From assembly GCA_964521255.1 (NCBI GenBank), contig CAZFRM010000007.1:1-64000 (forward strand): a stretch of DNA of 64,000 nt. The letters run 5' to 3'. Positions 53,626 to 62,966 of this stretch are shown here, in pieces. The stretch comes from ZC4RG29 sp964521255 (GTDB taxonomy: Bacteria; Bacteroidota; Bacteroidia; Cytophagales; Cyclobacteriaceae). A program made the position numbers and the translations under genes. The notes beneath the pieces were generated by a model. The model worked only from the letters and a program-made list of their open reading frames with translations. It made no database searches and was not told the DNA's origin. Each line of letters begins with the position of its first letter. Position 1 is the stretch's first letter.

Positions 53626-53973
53626 ATGAAATTACTAATAGCAATAATCCGCGAAACACAGTTAGATCAAGTGAGAGAAGCCTTGATTGATGCAGGCATT
53701 TCCCGTATCACGGTAAGCAACGTTTCTGGTCATGGACGCACCAAAACAACAGAAGAAATTTATCGGGGGCAACGTATTGTACCCAACCTTGTTCCGAATA
53801 TCAAAATTGAGATCGCAGTAAATGACGCCTTCGTTCAACCCACTGTTAATGCTATCATCAATGCTACAAAAGCTAACGATGACGGATTTATCGGAAGCGG
53901 TAAAATATTCGTTACACCACTGGAAGAAGTGGTACGATTAAGAACTGGCGAAAGAGGATCAGAAGCGATTTAA
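53626..53973 (+). CDS. glnK: PII nitrogen regulatory protein (GlnK-type)
   Basis: 115 residues. The PII fold is clear: MKLLIAIIRETQLDQVREALIDAGI, T-loop region 37-55 (HGRTKTTEEIYRGQRIVPN), then KIEIAVNDAFVQPTVNAIINA and GSGKIFVTPLEEVVRLRTGE. It trimerises, senses ATP/ADP and 2-oxoglutarate, and controls AmtB. Tyr46 is kept, but position 51, the uridylylated tyrosine in E. coli, is Ile, so control by uridylylation is not expected. Confidence 0.94.
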   Translation: MKLLIAIIRETQLDQVREALIDAGISRITVSNVSGHGRTKTTEEIYRGQRIVPNLVPNIKIEIAVNDAFVQPTVNAIINATKANDDGFIGSGKIFVTPLEEVVRLRTGERGSEAI

Positions 53974-54003
53974 CCCAGGATTAAAGATCAACAAAAAGAT
54001 CAA

Positions 54004-54037
54004 CAAGTAGAGACGCGATGCATCGCGTCTCTACTTG
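54004..54037. repeat. perfect 34-bp palindrome
   Basis: CAAGTAGAGACGCGATG followed immediately by its reverse complement, without a spacer, 30 bases after the glnK stop. The inner GAGACGCGATGCATCGCGTCTC wording occurs as a dispersed palindromic repeat in several bacterial phyla. It can act as a transcription stop or be a target/remnant of a small mobile repeat. Confidence 0.9.
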
Positions 54038-54126
54038 AATAATCTACGACCTTCTTTCGTCCCTCATACTTCAATTTACCCTTATACCTCAATTGATCTT
54101 TATTAGATTTGAAATTGGAAATAACC

Positions 54127-54165
54127 ATAAACTCTCCAAGGTTCTAAAACCCCTGGAGAGTTTAT
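54127..54165. repeat. inverted repeat ATAAACTCTCCA upstream of rpiA
   Basis: Perfect 12-base arms at 54127-54138 and 54154-54165, 23 bases before the rpiA start, with a 15-base loop. It may be an intergenic repeat of the CTCCAAGG type seen in Bacteroidota or a leader hairpin; nothing shows a ligand-binding fold. Confidence 0.6.
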
Positions 54166-54188
54166 AATTTGAGAGAATTTAAAATACA

Positions 54189-54866
54189 ATGGAAACAAAA
54201 CGTCTACCGGCAGAGAAAGCAGTTACATATCTTAATGATGGAATGATCGTCGGCCTGGGAACAGGATCAACAACCTTTTTTGCCATTCAGAAAATAGGCG
54301 AACGCGTTAAAGCTGGTTTGAAAATCAAAGCAGTGGCTAGCTCTGACCGTTCCGAAACCCTGGCAAGGGAACTGAACATTCCTTTGATCTCCTTTGCCGA
54401 CGTTAAACAAATTGATATTACCATTGACGGCGCGGATGAAGTAGATGAAAAATTTAATCTAATTAAAGGTGGCGGTGGCGCCCTTCTTCGCGAAAAGATT
54501 CTGGTTTACAATAGTAAAAAATTTCTCGTCATTGTAGACGAATCAAAGTTAGTCACGCAACTGGGAAAATTTCCTCTTCCTGTTGAAGCCATTCCCTTTG
54601 CACCGAATCTAACCCTCGCACATTTGAAAAAGTTAGGGTGTGAACCAAAGATTCGCACAGATAAAAATGAAACCTACAAAACTGATAACGGGAACCTGAT
54701 TATCGATTGTCAGTTCAATAAAATTCCTGATCCAAAATCTCTTGAGTTGCAAATAAAATCTATTCCAGGAATTGTAGACACAGGTTTGTTCATGAACAAA
54801 TTTGTTACTACGGTATTTGTAGGATATGAAAATGGAACAGTTAAAGTAATGGACAATCCATTATAA
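54189..54866 (+). CDS. rpiA: ribose-5-phosphate isomerase A
   Basis: 225 residues. GLGTGSTTFFAIQKIGE, the SDRSETLARELNIPL segment, DGADEVDEKFNLIKGGGGALLREK (catalytic aspartates and glutamate) and the late PGIVDTGLFM are all typical. It interconverts ribose 5-phosphate and ribulose 5-phosphate. It lies opposite to and converges on the zwf-pgl pair, forming a pentose-phosphate locus. Confidence 0.96.
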   Translation: METKRLPAEKAVTYLNDGMIVGLGTGSTTFFAIQKIGERVKAGLKIKAVASSDRSETLARELNIPLISFADVKQIDITIDGADEVDEKFNLIKGGGGALLREKILVYNSKKFLVIVDESKLVTQLGKFPLPVEAIPFAPNLTLAHLKKLGCEPKIRTDKNETYKTDNGNLIIDCQFNKIPDPKSLELQIKSIPGIVDTGLFMNKFVTTVFVGYENGTVKVMDNPL

Positions 54867-54883
54867 CTCCAGGGCTATATTTC

Positions 54884-54948
54884 ACCCCTTCGGGGTTTGG
54901 GATACCCTCTATGGCAAATGTTCTATAATCATTTCATCCCTTCGGGAT
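54884..54948. repeat. two CCCTTCGGG-type hairpins between rpiA and pgl
   Basis: ACCCCTTCGGGGT (54884-54896) and ATCCCTTCGGGAT (54936-54948) are two short hairpins with UUCG-type loops, about 40 bases apart, followed by similar TTTG bases. They lie between convergent genes and could terminate both. Confidence 0.6.
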
Positions 54949-55000
54949 TTGCATACAACCGATAATTGTGGGATTTTAAATTTACATGCGTCTGCCCTGA

Positions 55001-55720
55001 TCATAACTCCCTCCCTGCCGGCTCATCGATAAACCAATGAAGCTCTTTGTTCACAGGTCTTATTAGTTGCGCGGGAAACCTTTCAGGCTGATAACTCCCA
55101 TTCAATACGTTTTTCAAAGCAGTAGCTTTCGAGGTACCTGATAGTAAGAACATTGTTTTGTCAGATACATTTACAACACCTGGCATAAGTGAGATACGAT
55201 GCATCTGTTGTGAAGGCAGATAAAGAGATACTACCCATTTTTCATTTTCATGAATCAACGGCGAGCCAGGAAATAACGATAAGGTATGCGCATCATCTCC
55301 CATTCCCAGCAAGGCAAGATCAAATGTAGTTGACTTCCCGTCAAAATAATGATGGAGCAATTTCTCGTAATGACTAACCGATTGATCAATATCTCCTTCC
55401 GTATTTATAAAATGAATTTGGTTAGATGGAATAGCTACATGTGTCAGCAAACTTTCGTTAGCCATTTTCCCATTGTTCCTTTCATCATCAAACGGAACGA
55501 CTCGTTCATCGCCAAAAAAAATATGAAGCTTGTTCCAATCAACTTTTGTTTTGAACGGTTCCGTGGCCAGCAATTGATAAAGTTGTTTGGGTGTATTTCC
55601 TCCAGACAACAACCATGTAAATCGATCCTGAACTTTTAATTTATGTTGGATACAATCAACAATCCACTGCGCTGCCGCCAAACTTAATGCACCGGAATCT
55701 TTATAAATATGTAAAGGCAT
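55001..55720 (-). CDS. pgl: 6-phosphogluconolactonase (DevB type)
   Basis: 239 residues of the NagB/RpiA-like fold: FTWLLSGGNTPKQLYQLLA, HIFFGDERVVPFDDERNNGKMANESLL, ALLGMGDDAHTLSLFPGSPLI and the GVVNVSDKTMFLLSGTSKATAL region. It hydrolyses 6-phosphogluconolactone to 6-phosphogluconate. It follows zwf by nine bases in one operon, so the first two steps of the oxidative pentose-phosphate pathway are made together. Confidence 0.95.
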   Translation of the reverse strand: MPLHIYKDSGALSLAAAQWIVDCIQHKLKVQDRFTWLLSGGNTPKQLYQLLATEPFKTKVDWNKLHIFFGDERVVPFDDERNNGKMANESLLTHVAIPSNQIHFINTEGDIDQSVSHYEKLLHHYFDGKSTTFDLALLGMGDDAHTLSLFPGSPLIHENEKWVVSLYLPSQQMHRISLMPGVVNVSDKTMFLLSGTSKATALKNVLNGSYQPERFPAQLIRPVNKELHWFIDEPAGREL

Positions 55721-55729
55721 ACATGATTT

Positions 55730-57253
55730 TCATTTAGAACCTTTCGCCGGAGGTAACGGCAGGGTTATCCAATTATGACCATCTCTTGCGATCAAAGCCT
55801 CTGCATCTTCAGGTCCCCAGGTGCCGGGAGAATAGTTGGGAAAATCAACAGGTGGTCGGCTTTTCCAGGTTTCAATGATGGGCATGATCACTTTCCATGA
55901 TGCTTCAACCTGATCTGATCGCATAAACAATGTAGCATCTCCTTCCATTGCATTCAATAATAAAGTCTCATACGCTTCCGGCTCCTGTTCATCGTATGTG
56001 TCTTTATAACTGAAGACCATGTTAACAGGGTTGAGTTGCACTGAAGTGCCGGGACGCTTTGATTGTATTCTTAACCGAATATCGGTTTCGGGTTGTATAC
56101 TGAATGTGATGCGGTTCGGTCTCCAGGTTTCTCCAGCTTCTTTTGGAAACGCATAACTCGGCGCCGGGCGAAAGGACACGGATATAACCGTTGCCTTCGC
56201 GTTTAAATGTTTACCGGTACGTACATAAAAGGGAACACCTTCCCACCGCCAGTTATCAATAAAAAATTTAACAGCCGCAAATGTTTCTACGGTAGATTGA
56301 GGATTAACATTCTCTTCCTGCGAATAACCTTTCACCTGGTCACCCTTGATCCATCCCTCCCCATACTGGCCACGCACAGCATACTCATGAACATTTTCAC
56401 GCGTAATCTTGCGAAGTGAATTCAATACATCAACTTTCTTGTTTCTGATTTCCTCTGCATCGAATGACAACGGCGGCTCCATGGCAATCATGCAAAGCAA
56501 TTGAAGCATGTGATTCTGAACCATATCACGAATAGCACCCGAGCGTTCATAATAATCACCTCTCCCCTCCACACCTACTGTCTCTGATGCAGTGATTTGA
56601 ACATGATCAATGTAACTTTTATTCCAAACCGGCTCGAACAAGGCATTTGCAAAACGAAAGGCAAGAATATTTTGAACCGTTTCTTTCCCGAGATAATGAT
56701 CAATGCGATAGATTTGTTCCTCTTTAAAAATTTTACCGAGCAAGGCATTAAGTTCATGTGCACTTTCTAAGTCATGGCCAAAAGGCTTTTCAACAACTAT
56801 CCGCGTACATTTGAAATCTGAGCACGTTGGCAAAGGTTTGAGATTTTGAGCAATAACAGGTACAAGTTGAGGTGCAACTGCCATGTAGAAAATAACGTTA
56901 GGGTGTGCGTTCAATTCTTTCTCTTTGGCCTCAATGTATTGGGTTATCTTTCCATATTCTTGTTCAGAGGACACATCCAATTTTATGTAGTTTACTTTAT
57001 CAGCAAAAGCATCCCACTTGCCATCCTGTTTTTCCTTTCTCCTGCTGAATTTTTGAATACCCTCTCTTAAGTGTTGACGATACGAATCGTCAGTGTACTC
57101 TGTGCGCCCAATTCCAATAATGGCGAACCGGTCGGGCATCCAATCATCTATGAATAAATTAAAAAGCGCCGGCGTTAGCTTTCGGTAATTCAGATCACCA
57201 CTTCCTCCAAAAATAAAAAGCAGAACGGGCGAGGTCTTATTTTGTTTTTCCAT
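55730..57253 (-). CDS. zwf: glucose-6-phosphate 1-dehydrogenase
   Basis: 507 residues. NADP-binding FIFGGSGDLNYRKLTPAL at the start (residues 13-30), the substrate-binding RIDHYLGKETVQNILAFRFAN, VVEKPFGHDLESA and the C-terminal AYETLLLNAMEGDATLFMR are diagnostic. It oxidises glucose 6-phosphate to the lactone and makes NADPH. First gene of zwf-pgl. No gnd gene was found in this window. Confidence 0.96.
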   Translation of the reverse strand: MEKQNKTSPVLLFIFGGSGDLNYRKLTPALFNLFIDDWMPDRFAIIGIGRTEYTDDSYRQHLREGIQKFSRRKEKQDGKWDAFADKVNYIKLDVSSEQEYGKITQYIEAKEKELNAHPNVIFYMAVAPQLVPVIAQNLKPLPTCSDFKCTRIVVEKPFGHDLESAHELNALLGKIFKEEQIYRIDHYLGKETVQNILAFRFANALFEPVWNKSYIDHVQITASETVGVEGRGDYYERSGAIRDMVQNHMLQLLCMIAMEPPLSFDAEEIRNKKVDVLNSLRKITRENVHEYAVRGQYGEGWIKGDQVKGYSQEENVNPQSTVETFAAVKFFIDNWRWEGVPFYVRTGKHLNAKATVISVSFRPAPSYAFPKEAGETWRPNRITFSIQPETDIRLRIQSKRPGTSVQLNPVNMVFSYKDTYDEQEPEAYETLLLNAMEGDATLFMRSDQVEASWKVIMPIIETWKSRPPVDFPNYSPGTWGPEDAEALIARDGHNWITLPLPPAKGSK

Positions 57254-57436
57254 ACGTTAAGTTGCAAAGTCTTTCAAAGTAATGAATTAATCTTTAAGCG
57301 TAAAGGACAAAGCGAAAAGCAGAAAGCTTAAAGCAAAAAGTAAAATAAATAAATTACCCTTTCTGTAAATTTAAGATAATCTTAAAAGCTACACTGGACA
57401 CTGGACAACGATTAACCCATGACCAATGACTTGTGA

Positions 57437-58093
57437 CTAATGACTAGTCCCGGTCCAATTAACAGTTGTAGAAATCAATTCAGGTATGATAACCGATTTT
57501 GATACCTTAAACGAATGATCAGCTCCTTCAAGCTTTTTCAATGTTGACGATGGTAATGCTGAGCACACTTCTTCAATCAAAGAAAGTTCTGCAAGCGCAT
57601 CTCTTGTTCCTTGCAGAAAAAGCATGGGTACGGATATGTTACTGAGGTGTGCAGCGCGATCTGTTGATGGCTTTCCCGGAGCATGTAGAGGAAATCCAAA
57701 AAACACTAGTCCATTCACAAATGAAGGACACGACTTAGATAACCGCTGAGATGTCATGCGTCCGCCAAAAGATTTGCCACCTGCAAAAAGTTTTAACTTC
57801 GGAAATTTTTGATGCGCATAATCAATTATCACCTCAACCGTTTTTTCTGCAATAGCAGGCGGATCCGGTCGCTTACTCTTTTTTTCCATGTATGGAAAAT
57901 TAAACCGCACAGTAGTTATTGATTGTTCAGCTAAACCTATGGCAAGAGATTCCATAAAAGGATGCTTCATGCCTGCGCCTGCACCATGCGCCAGTACCAT
58001 AACTGCCGTTGGATCATTCGCTAATGTTGTAAGCACAGAAACTTTACCAGGCTTTTCTGAAATGAGCACTTGTTCCGTTTCTCCTTTATTCAT
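57437..58093 (-). CDS. alpha/beta hydrolase, Tex30/KANL3-like (dienelactone-hydrolase fold)
   Basis: 218 residues. VMVLAHGAGAGMKHPFME (oxyanion loop), FAGGKSFGGRMTSQ with the nucleophile serine in GKSFGG, LFLQGTRDALAEL (acid) and GADHSFKV (His) are visible. It has the GKSxGG elbow of the KANL3/Tex30 and predicted hydrolase group. Soluble and cytoplasmic, substrate unknown. It lies 11 bases after a ChbG-like deacetylase gene. Confidence 0.85.
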   Translation of the reverse strand: MNKGETEQVLISEKPGKVSVLTTLANDPTAVMVLAHGAGAGMKHPFMESLAIGLAEQSITTVRFNFPYMEKKSKRPDPPAIAEKTVEVIIDYAHQKFPKLKLFAGGKSFGGRMTSQRLSKSCPSFVNGLVFFGFPLHAPGKPSTDRAAHLSNISVPMLFLQGTRDALAELSLIEEVCSALPSSTLKKLEGADHSFKVSKSVIIPELISTTVNWTGTSH

Positions 58094-58104
58094 AATGAAA
58101 TGGA

Positions 58105-58995
58105 TCAGTTCAAAGGAACTTTCATATTTTCAAGACCGTAGGAATTCTTAAGTAAACGATAGGTGATAAGCGAGATCTTATTTGTCTTTACCATTATCAG
58201 GAATTCATCTGACAGCAGCATAGCAAGTTCTGCAGAGCGATGCCACGATACCAACGGATTTTCTTCTGAGTACATACTGCTGTTATTCATATCAACAAGA
58301 GCTTTCATCTCAGGATCCGGCTTTCCAACATGAAGCACAATAAGGTTTGCTCTGTTTTTTTTCAAATTATTTGAAAGGTGATCAAGGAATTCTGTCTTCT
58401 TTTTTTCAACCGGTACATCAAACATTGTTTTATAATTCTCATTGAAGTAACGTGATATGCCAAGCTTATACTTCTTAGCCAGCTTCTCAACAATTTGACG
58501 AAGTTGTGTATTGGCCACTGCGGTTCCCATGTGATAATCGACATAATCAATTTGAAGTCCCGAGTTCAAAGCGCGTTCAATCTGGGCTGCAAGTTCCTCT
58601 TCAACTTCACGCAATGAATATTTGTTTTCAAGGAATTCCTTTGTCGATGGAAAAAAATATCCCTCCTTATCAACAAGCGTTGGCACAGCGCTTCTTCCCA
58701 GTACAGGTCCCCAGCGATAATATTTCCACTCCGAGTTAAGTGTGAGGTGAACTCCCACCGATACTTTAGGATATTTTTTCAGAATGTCAACCGTCTCCTG
58801 GTACCAGGGACATGCAAACATAACTGACGTTGAAAAAGGGATGTCGAGGTCAGCAACACGTTTGATGGCCATATTCACCGCGTGATTCATACCATTGTCA
58901 TCGAGACGCAACAATACCTCAGGAACATCCTGTGCAGAAATAAAGTTGGAGAACAAAAAAAACATTACTGCCAGAGTGAATTGAATTGCACGCAT
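58105..58995 (-). CDS. ChbG/HpnK (YdjC) family carbohydrate deacetylase, exported
   Basis: 296 residues with a signal peptide (to FISAQ, residue 22). The YdjC family motif is RLDDNGMN (Asp32/Asp33), then VGVHLTLNSEW (His83), QIDYVDYHMGTAV and LIVLHVGKPDPEM, the usual metal and catalytic residues. ChbG removes acetyl groups from chitooligosaccharides; HpnK acts on hopanoid-linked sugars. Export to the periplasm favours an oligosaccharide or glycan substrate. It is the first gene of a pair with the hydrolase. Confidence 0.85.
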   Translation of the reverse strand: MRAIQFTLAVMFFLFSNFISAQDVPEVLLRLDDNGMNHAVNMAIKRVADLDIPFSTSVMFACPWYQETVDILKKYPKVSVGVHLTLNSEWKYYRWGPVLGRSAVPTLVDKEGYFFPSTKEFLENKYSLREVEEELAAQIERALNSGLQIDYVDYHMGTAVANTQLRQIVEKLAKKYKLGISRYFNENYKTMFDVPVEKKKTEFLDHLSNNLKKNRANLIVLHVGKPDPEMKALVDMNNSSMYSEENPLVSWHRSAELAMLLSDEFLIMVKTNKISLITYRLLKNSYGLENMKVPLN

Positions 58996-59218
58996 GTATC
59001 CTGAAATTAAGGGTGTAAAATTAAAGGACTCCTTGTAATTGAAAAACTGTTTGATAAAACATTCTGTTTAACATTTCGCATCAACCGCTTTACATTTCAT
59101 TTGACACCCCATTCACATAAAATAGTAACACAAACCCATATTTCGGCCTTATTTTAGCGCTTAAATCGATATTTCCACACAGGACGGAAATATCCTGGGG
59201 ATTCCCATACAAGTTCGA

Positions 59219-61645
59219 ATGATGAATAAGCTCTTTTACAACGTATGCATAGTAATTATTTTTGTATTCACCCATTTAGTAGCGGCGTTAGGCCAGGAAA
59301 CCGGACCTACTATACGGGGGAGAGTGATTGATGAGCGTAAACAACCTGTACCTTTTGCCAATGCTGCCTTGTACAACAGTGCCGATTCAGTGATGGTAAC
59401 CGGCGCAGTTTCAGATGACAACGGAGTCTTCAGTATTGAAACAAAAGCAGGAAATTACTTCCTCAAAATCACATTCCTGTCCTATGAAGAGAAAACCATT
59501 CGTACTGTTTCCGTAACCCATTCAGATATTAACCTTGGTGACATTACCCTTAAATCAAGTTCACAAATATTAGAGGAAGTCACTGTACAGAGTGAGCGTA
59601 GCCAAACTGAATTGTATCTTGATAAGCGTGTTTTCAATGTTGGAAAAGATCTTACCAACATCAGCGGAAGCGCAGTCGATATTCTTGACAATGTTCCTTC
59701 CGTTGCTGTTGACGTGGAAGGCAATGTGAGTTTACGCGGAAGTCAGAACGTTCGAATTCTCATTGATGGAAAACCATCGGGCTTAACAGGAATCAATACA
59801 GCCGATGCACTTCGCCAGGTACAGGCGAATCTTATTGAAAGTATTGAGGTAATAACGAATCCGTCATCTCGCTACGATGCTGAAGGTGAAGTTGGTATTA
59901 TCAATATCATTCTGAAAAAAGAAAAAAGAAATGGTGTTAACGGTGCCTTTACGCTTAACGTAGGTTACCCGGAAAGTTATGGAGGTTCATTCAACCTGAA
60001 CCTGCGAAAAAACAAATTCAATTTCTTTTCAAGCTATGGAATCAGTTATCGTTCCGGTCCCGGTAAAGGAAGTTCATATCAAAGGTTCACCTCACCCGAT
60101 ACAACTTTTGTTTATGAGCAGGATAATAGCCGTAACCGAACGGGTTGGGCCCATAATCTTATGGCAGGTATTGATTATTTCTTCAGCGATAAAAGTGCTT
60201 TAACAGGATCATTTATTTACCGGCGATCGGATGGTCTTAACACATCGCGTATCGAATTCCGTGATCTGGATGAAAATGGTGATATAGTTCGCACCATCGT
60301 ACGAGAAGAGCGTGAAGAAGAGCCTGAAGATAATTCAGAAATAGCGCTTAGTTATAGAAAAGATTTTCAAAAGAAAGGTCAATACCTCACGGCTGATTTT
60401 AAATGGATAGAAAATATTGAAACGGAGTATTCCGGTTTCACCGAAACGGATGACCTTGCCAACACAACCACACAACAGCGATCAACAAACACAGAAAACG
60501 AACGTAATATTCTCTTTCAAAGTGATTACATTCAGCCCTTCCGTAAAAAAGGAAAATTTGAAGCCGGTGTCAAAAGTACATTGCGTGTAATTGATAATGA
60601 TTTTCTCGTTGAAGAGCTGACGGGTGAATCAACGTGGGTAACGATACCCGAATTTGACAACAATCTTATTTACACGGAAAATATTTATGCTGCCTATGCC
60701 ATGATTGGCAATGAGGTAAATCGTTTTTCTTACCAGGTTGGCTTGCGCGGAGAACTATCTGATATATCCGTTGAACTAACAAAGGAGAATGAAATTAATT
60801 ATCAAAACTACTTCAATCTCTTCCCCAGCACTCATTTCTCCTATCGCATCAACGATGACAAAACCGTTCAGCTAAGCTATAGCTACCGGTTGAGCCGCCC
60901 GAGATTCAGAGACCTTATGCCGTTCTCCAATTATACTAACAACCGCTCTATGTTTGTTGGCAACCCAAACCTCAGGCCAGAGTACACAAACTCTATTGAA
61001 GCCGGATATCTTTTAAACTGGGAAACGGGTTCTATACTGTCCAGCGCGTACTACCGTTACCGCACAGGCGTTATTGAACGCATCACTATAGTCGACTCCG
61101 TTGGATATAACCGGATCATACCGGTAAACCTGTCAACCGAGAATGCTTACGGTCTTGAATTTAATTTCACCTGGAACCCAACCGGCTGGCTGCGTTTCAA
61201 TACGAATGCTAATTTTTACCGATCGATGATCGACGGGCAGTACGAAGATCAGGATCTCTCCAGCGATACATACACGTGGTCAGGTCGTGCTATCGGCCGG
61301 GTTACATTCCTGAAGAAGTGGAATTTCCAGGCAAACTATAATTATCGTGCCCCCCGGCAGACAACGCAGGGAAGAACCCTCTCCATGTACGGAATTGATC
61401 TTGCCCTCGCGCGGGACGTGTTTAACGGAGACGGTACACTGACATTAAGTGTTCGCGATCTCCTGAACACACGCAAGTTTCGAAATATAGTAGACAGTGA
61501 TGAATTCTATTCTGAAAGTGAATTTCAATGGCGCGCCCGCCAGATCATGCTTACTTTTACCTACCGCCTCAACAAGAAAAAAGAAACCCGCAGCAAAGAC
61601 GATGGTATGAATGGTGAAAGAGATTTTGAGCAGGGAGAATTTTAG
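59219..61645 (+). CDS. TonB-dependent receptor, outer-membrane beta-barrel
   Basis: 808 residues. Signal peptide (to about residue 25, ALGQE). N-terminal carboxypeptidase-regulatory-like domain (IRGRVIDERKQPVPFANAALYN ... KITFLSYEEKTIRTV), then a plug domain (TELYLDKRVFNV ... VDILDNVPSVAVDVEGNVSLRGSQNVRILIDGKPS ... IESIEVITNPSSRYDAEG) and a long barrel with YSYRLSRPRFRDLMPFSNYTN and NPNLRPEYTNSIEAGY. It belongs to the OMP_b-brl_3-type receptors, not to SusC. It would take up an unknown substrate using TonB energy; no SusD partner is adjacent. Confidence 0.92.
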   Translation: MMNKLFYNVCIVIIFVFTHLVAALGQETGPTIRGRVIDERKQPVPFANAALYNSADSVMVTGAVSDDNGVFSIETKAGNYFLKITFLSYEEKTIRTVSVTHSDINLGDITLKSSSQILEEVTVQSERSQTELYLDKRVFNVGKDLTNISGSAVDILDNVPSVAVDVEGNVSLRGSQNVRILIDGKPSGLTGINTADALRQVQANLIESIEVITNPSSRYDAEGEVGIINIILKKEKRNGVNGAFTLNVGYPESYGGSFNLNLRKNKFNFFSSYGISYRSGPGKGSSYQRFTSPDTTFVYEQDNSRNRTGWAHNLMAGIDYFFSDKSALTGSFIYRRSDGLNTSRIEFRDLDENGDIVRTIVREEREEEPEDNSEIALSYRKDFQKKGQYLTADFKWIENIETEYSGFTETDDLANTTTQQRSTNTENERNILFQSDYIQPFRKKGKFEAGVKSTLRVIDNDFLVEELTGESTWVTIPEFDNNLIYTENIYAAYAMIGNEVNRFSYQVGLRGELSDISVELTKENEINYQNYFNLFPSTHFSYRINDDKTVQLSYSYRLSRPRFRDLMPFSNYTNNRSMFVGNPNLRPEYTNSIEAGYLLNWETGSILSSAYYRYRTGVIERITIVDSVGYNRIIPVNLSTENAYGLEFNFTWNPTGWLRFNTNANFYRSMIDGQYEDQDLSSDTYTWSGRAIGRVTFLKKWNFQANYNYRAPRQTTQGRTLSMYGIDLALARDVFNGDGTLTLSVRDLLNTRKFRNIVDSDEFYSESEFQWRARQIMLTFTYRLNKKKETRSKDDGMNGERDFEQGEF

Positions 61646-61719
61646 TTTGATTTGGTAGTTTCAAAACCTTCAGATCAAAAAATATTGAGATGACAATAAC
61701 TACTAAAATGCTCATTGAT

Positions 61720-61812
61720 CACGCGAAGATCGCGAAGATAACACGCAAAGGGTTAAGAGCAGAGTGACTTTTGCGGGCTTTGCGAAAAATCTCAGCGCAC
61801 TTTGCGTGAAAT
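61720..61812. repeat. CGCGAAG/CGCAAAG intergenic repeat, copy 1
   Basis: Starts CATTGATCACGCGAAGAT and continues with ACGCAAAGGGTTAAGAGCAG, GACTTTTGCGGGCTTTGCG and TTTGCGTGAAAT. Copy 2 lies at 63681-63765 with about the same words in the same order, and a third short copy begins near 63911. Together copies 1 and 2 flank the kinase-NagB gene pair. Confidence 0.75.
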
Positions 61813-61840
61813 GAATTCACAAATAAAAGTACTTTTATGA

Positions 61841-62950
61841 ATGAATGAGAAGCTGTCATTATTGATCAACACGCTTAAAGGAGGAGGACGCGAACAACTT
61901 CTTACAAAGCAAGTGACAGTTGGCTTTGATGGTTTTGTTGATACCATCGCGAAAATTATAAAGAAGAAAGATCATAAAGCATCAACGTACTTCAGCCTGA
62001 CGGATGAATTAGGAACCTATATCCTCGAAAAATCAGGCAAAAACTTTAGCCTTGAGCTTGACTATGTAAATGTAAAAATCGGGGGTAACACTCCCATTAT
62101 GTGTAATGCGCTTGGCACTATGGGCGCTTCGGTAAATTGCATCGGCGCCCTGGGTCAGGATTACACACACCCCGTTTTCAAAAAGCTCGCGACAGTTTGT
62201 AACCTACACAGCTTTGGTGATCCCGGAACGGCCATCGCGCTTGAATTTCAAAATGGCAAGATTATATTTTCACAGATGGGTTCGCTAAATAAAATGGGAT
62301 GGGAACAAGTGAAAGAAAAAATCGGTATAGATACATTGAAATCACTTTATCATTCATCGGATGTGTTTGCTATTCTCAACTGGAGTGAAATTGAAACTTC
62401 AACAGAAATATGGAAGGGCATGTTGAAAGATGTGATCCAACCTGATCATACGATAGAAAAATCAATTTTTTTTGACCTGTCCGATTGCTCATCCCGAACA
62501 GAAGACGATATAAATGAAATGCTTGACTTACTGAATAAATTCTCCTCCCATGCTTTCGTTACTCTTGGATTAAATCTAAATGAAGCACAAACATTAAATA
62601 CAATTCTGAATAATAGAAAAGCTGATCATTCTCTTAACACACTCGCAGAAAATATCTATAAAAAATTAACGATTGAAACATTGGTTCTACACGCTGCCAA
62701 AGAAGCTGTAGCTATAAACAAGAACGGCATGTATTCAAATAAAAGCTACTTCTTTGAATCACCTAAGATATCCACCGGAGCAGGAGATAATTTTAATGCC
62801 GGATTCATAGCCGCTCAACTTCTGCATTGCGATCTTGAAACATGTTTACTGTTTGGTCATGCTGTTTCAGCCTTGTACGTTCAGGATGGTGAAAGTCCCG
62901 GTATTGAGAAGTTGATTGAATTTCTTGAAATGAAAATTGCAACTGATTAA
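61841..62950 (+). CDS. PfkB family carbohydrate kinase
   Basis: 369 residues. The C-terminal PfkB signature is STGAGDNFNAGF with the catalytic Asp; the N-terminal part has VTVGFDGFVDTI and KIGGNTPIMCNALGTMGASVNCIGALGQD. It is longer than typical ribokinases. It would phosphorylate a sugar or sugar phosphate with ATP. A NagB-like gene follows after 16 bases, so the kinase product is probably an amino-sugar or hexose phosphate handled by that enzyme. Confidence 0.88.
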   Translation: MNEKLSLLINTLKGGGREQLLTKQVTVGFDGFVDTIAKIIKKKDHKASTYFSLTDELGTYILEKSGKNFSLELDYVNVKIGGNTPIMCNALGTMGASVNCIGALGQDYTHPVFKKLATVCNLHSFGDPGTAIALEFQNGKIIFSQMGSLNKMGWEQVKEKIGIDTLKSLYHSSDVFAILNWSEIETSTEIWKGMLKDVIQPDHTIEKSIFFDLSDCSSRTEDDINEMLDLLNKFSSHAFVTLGLNLNEAQTLNTILNNRKADHSLNTLAENIYKKLTIETLVLHAAKEAVAINKNGMYSNKSYFFESPKISTGAGDNFNAGFIAAQLLHCDLETCLLFGHAVSALYVQDGESPGIEKLIEFLEMKIATD

Positions 62951-62966
62951 ACGCACCACTCAAGCT

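Noticed and set aside
59219..61645. SusC-type receptor of a polysaccharide utilisation locus
   Set aside because: The protein is shorter than SusC, has the OMP_b-brl_3-type plug and barrel, no SusD gene follows, and the glycosidase cluster is more than 35 kb away.
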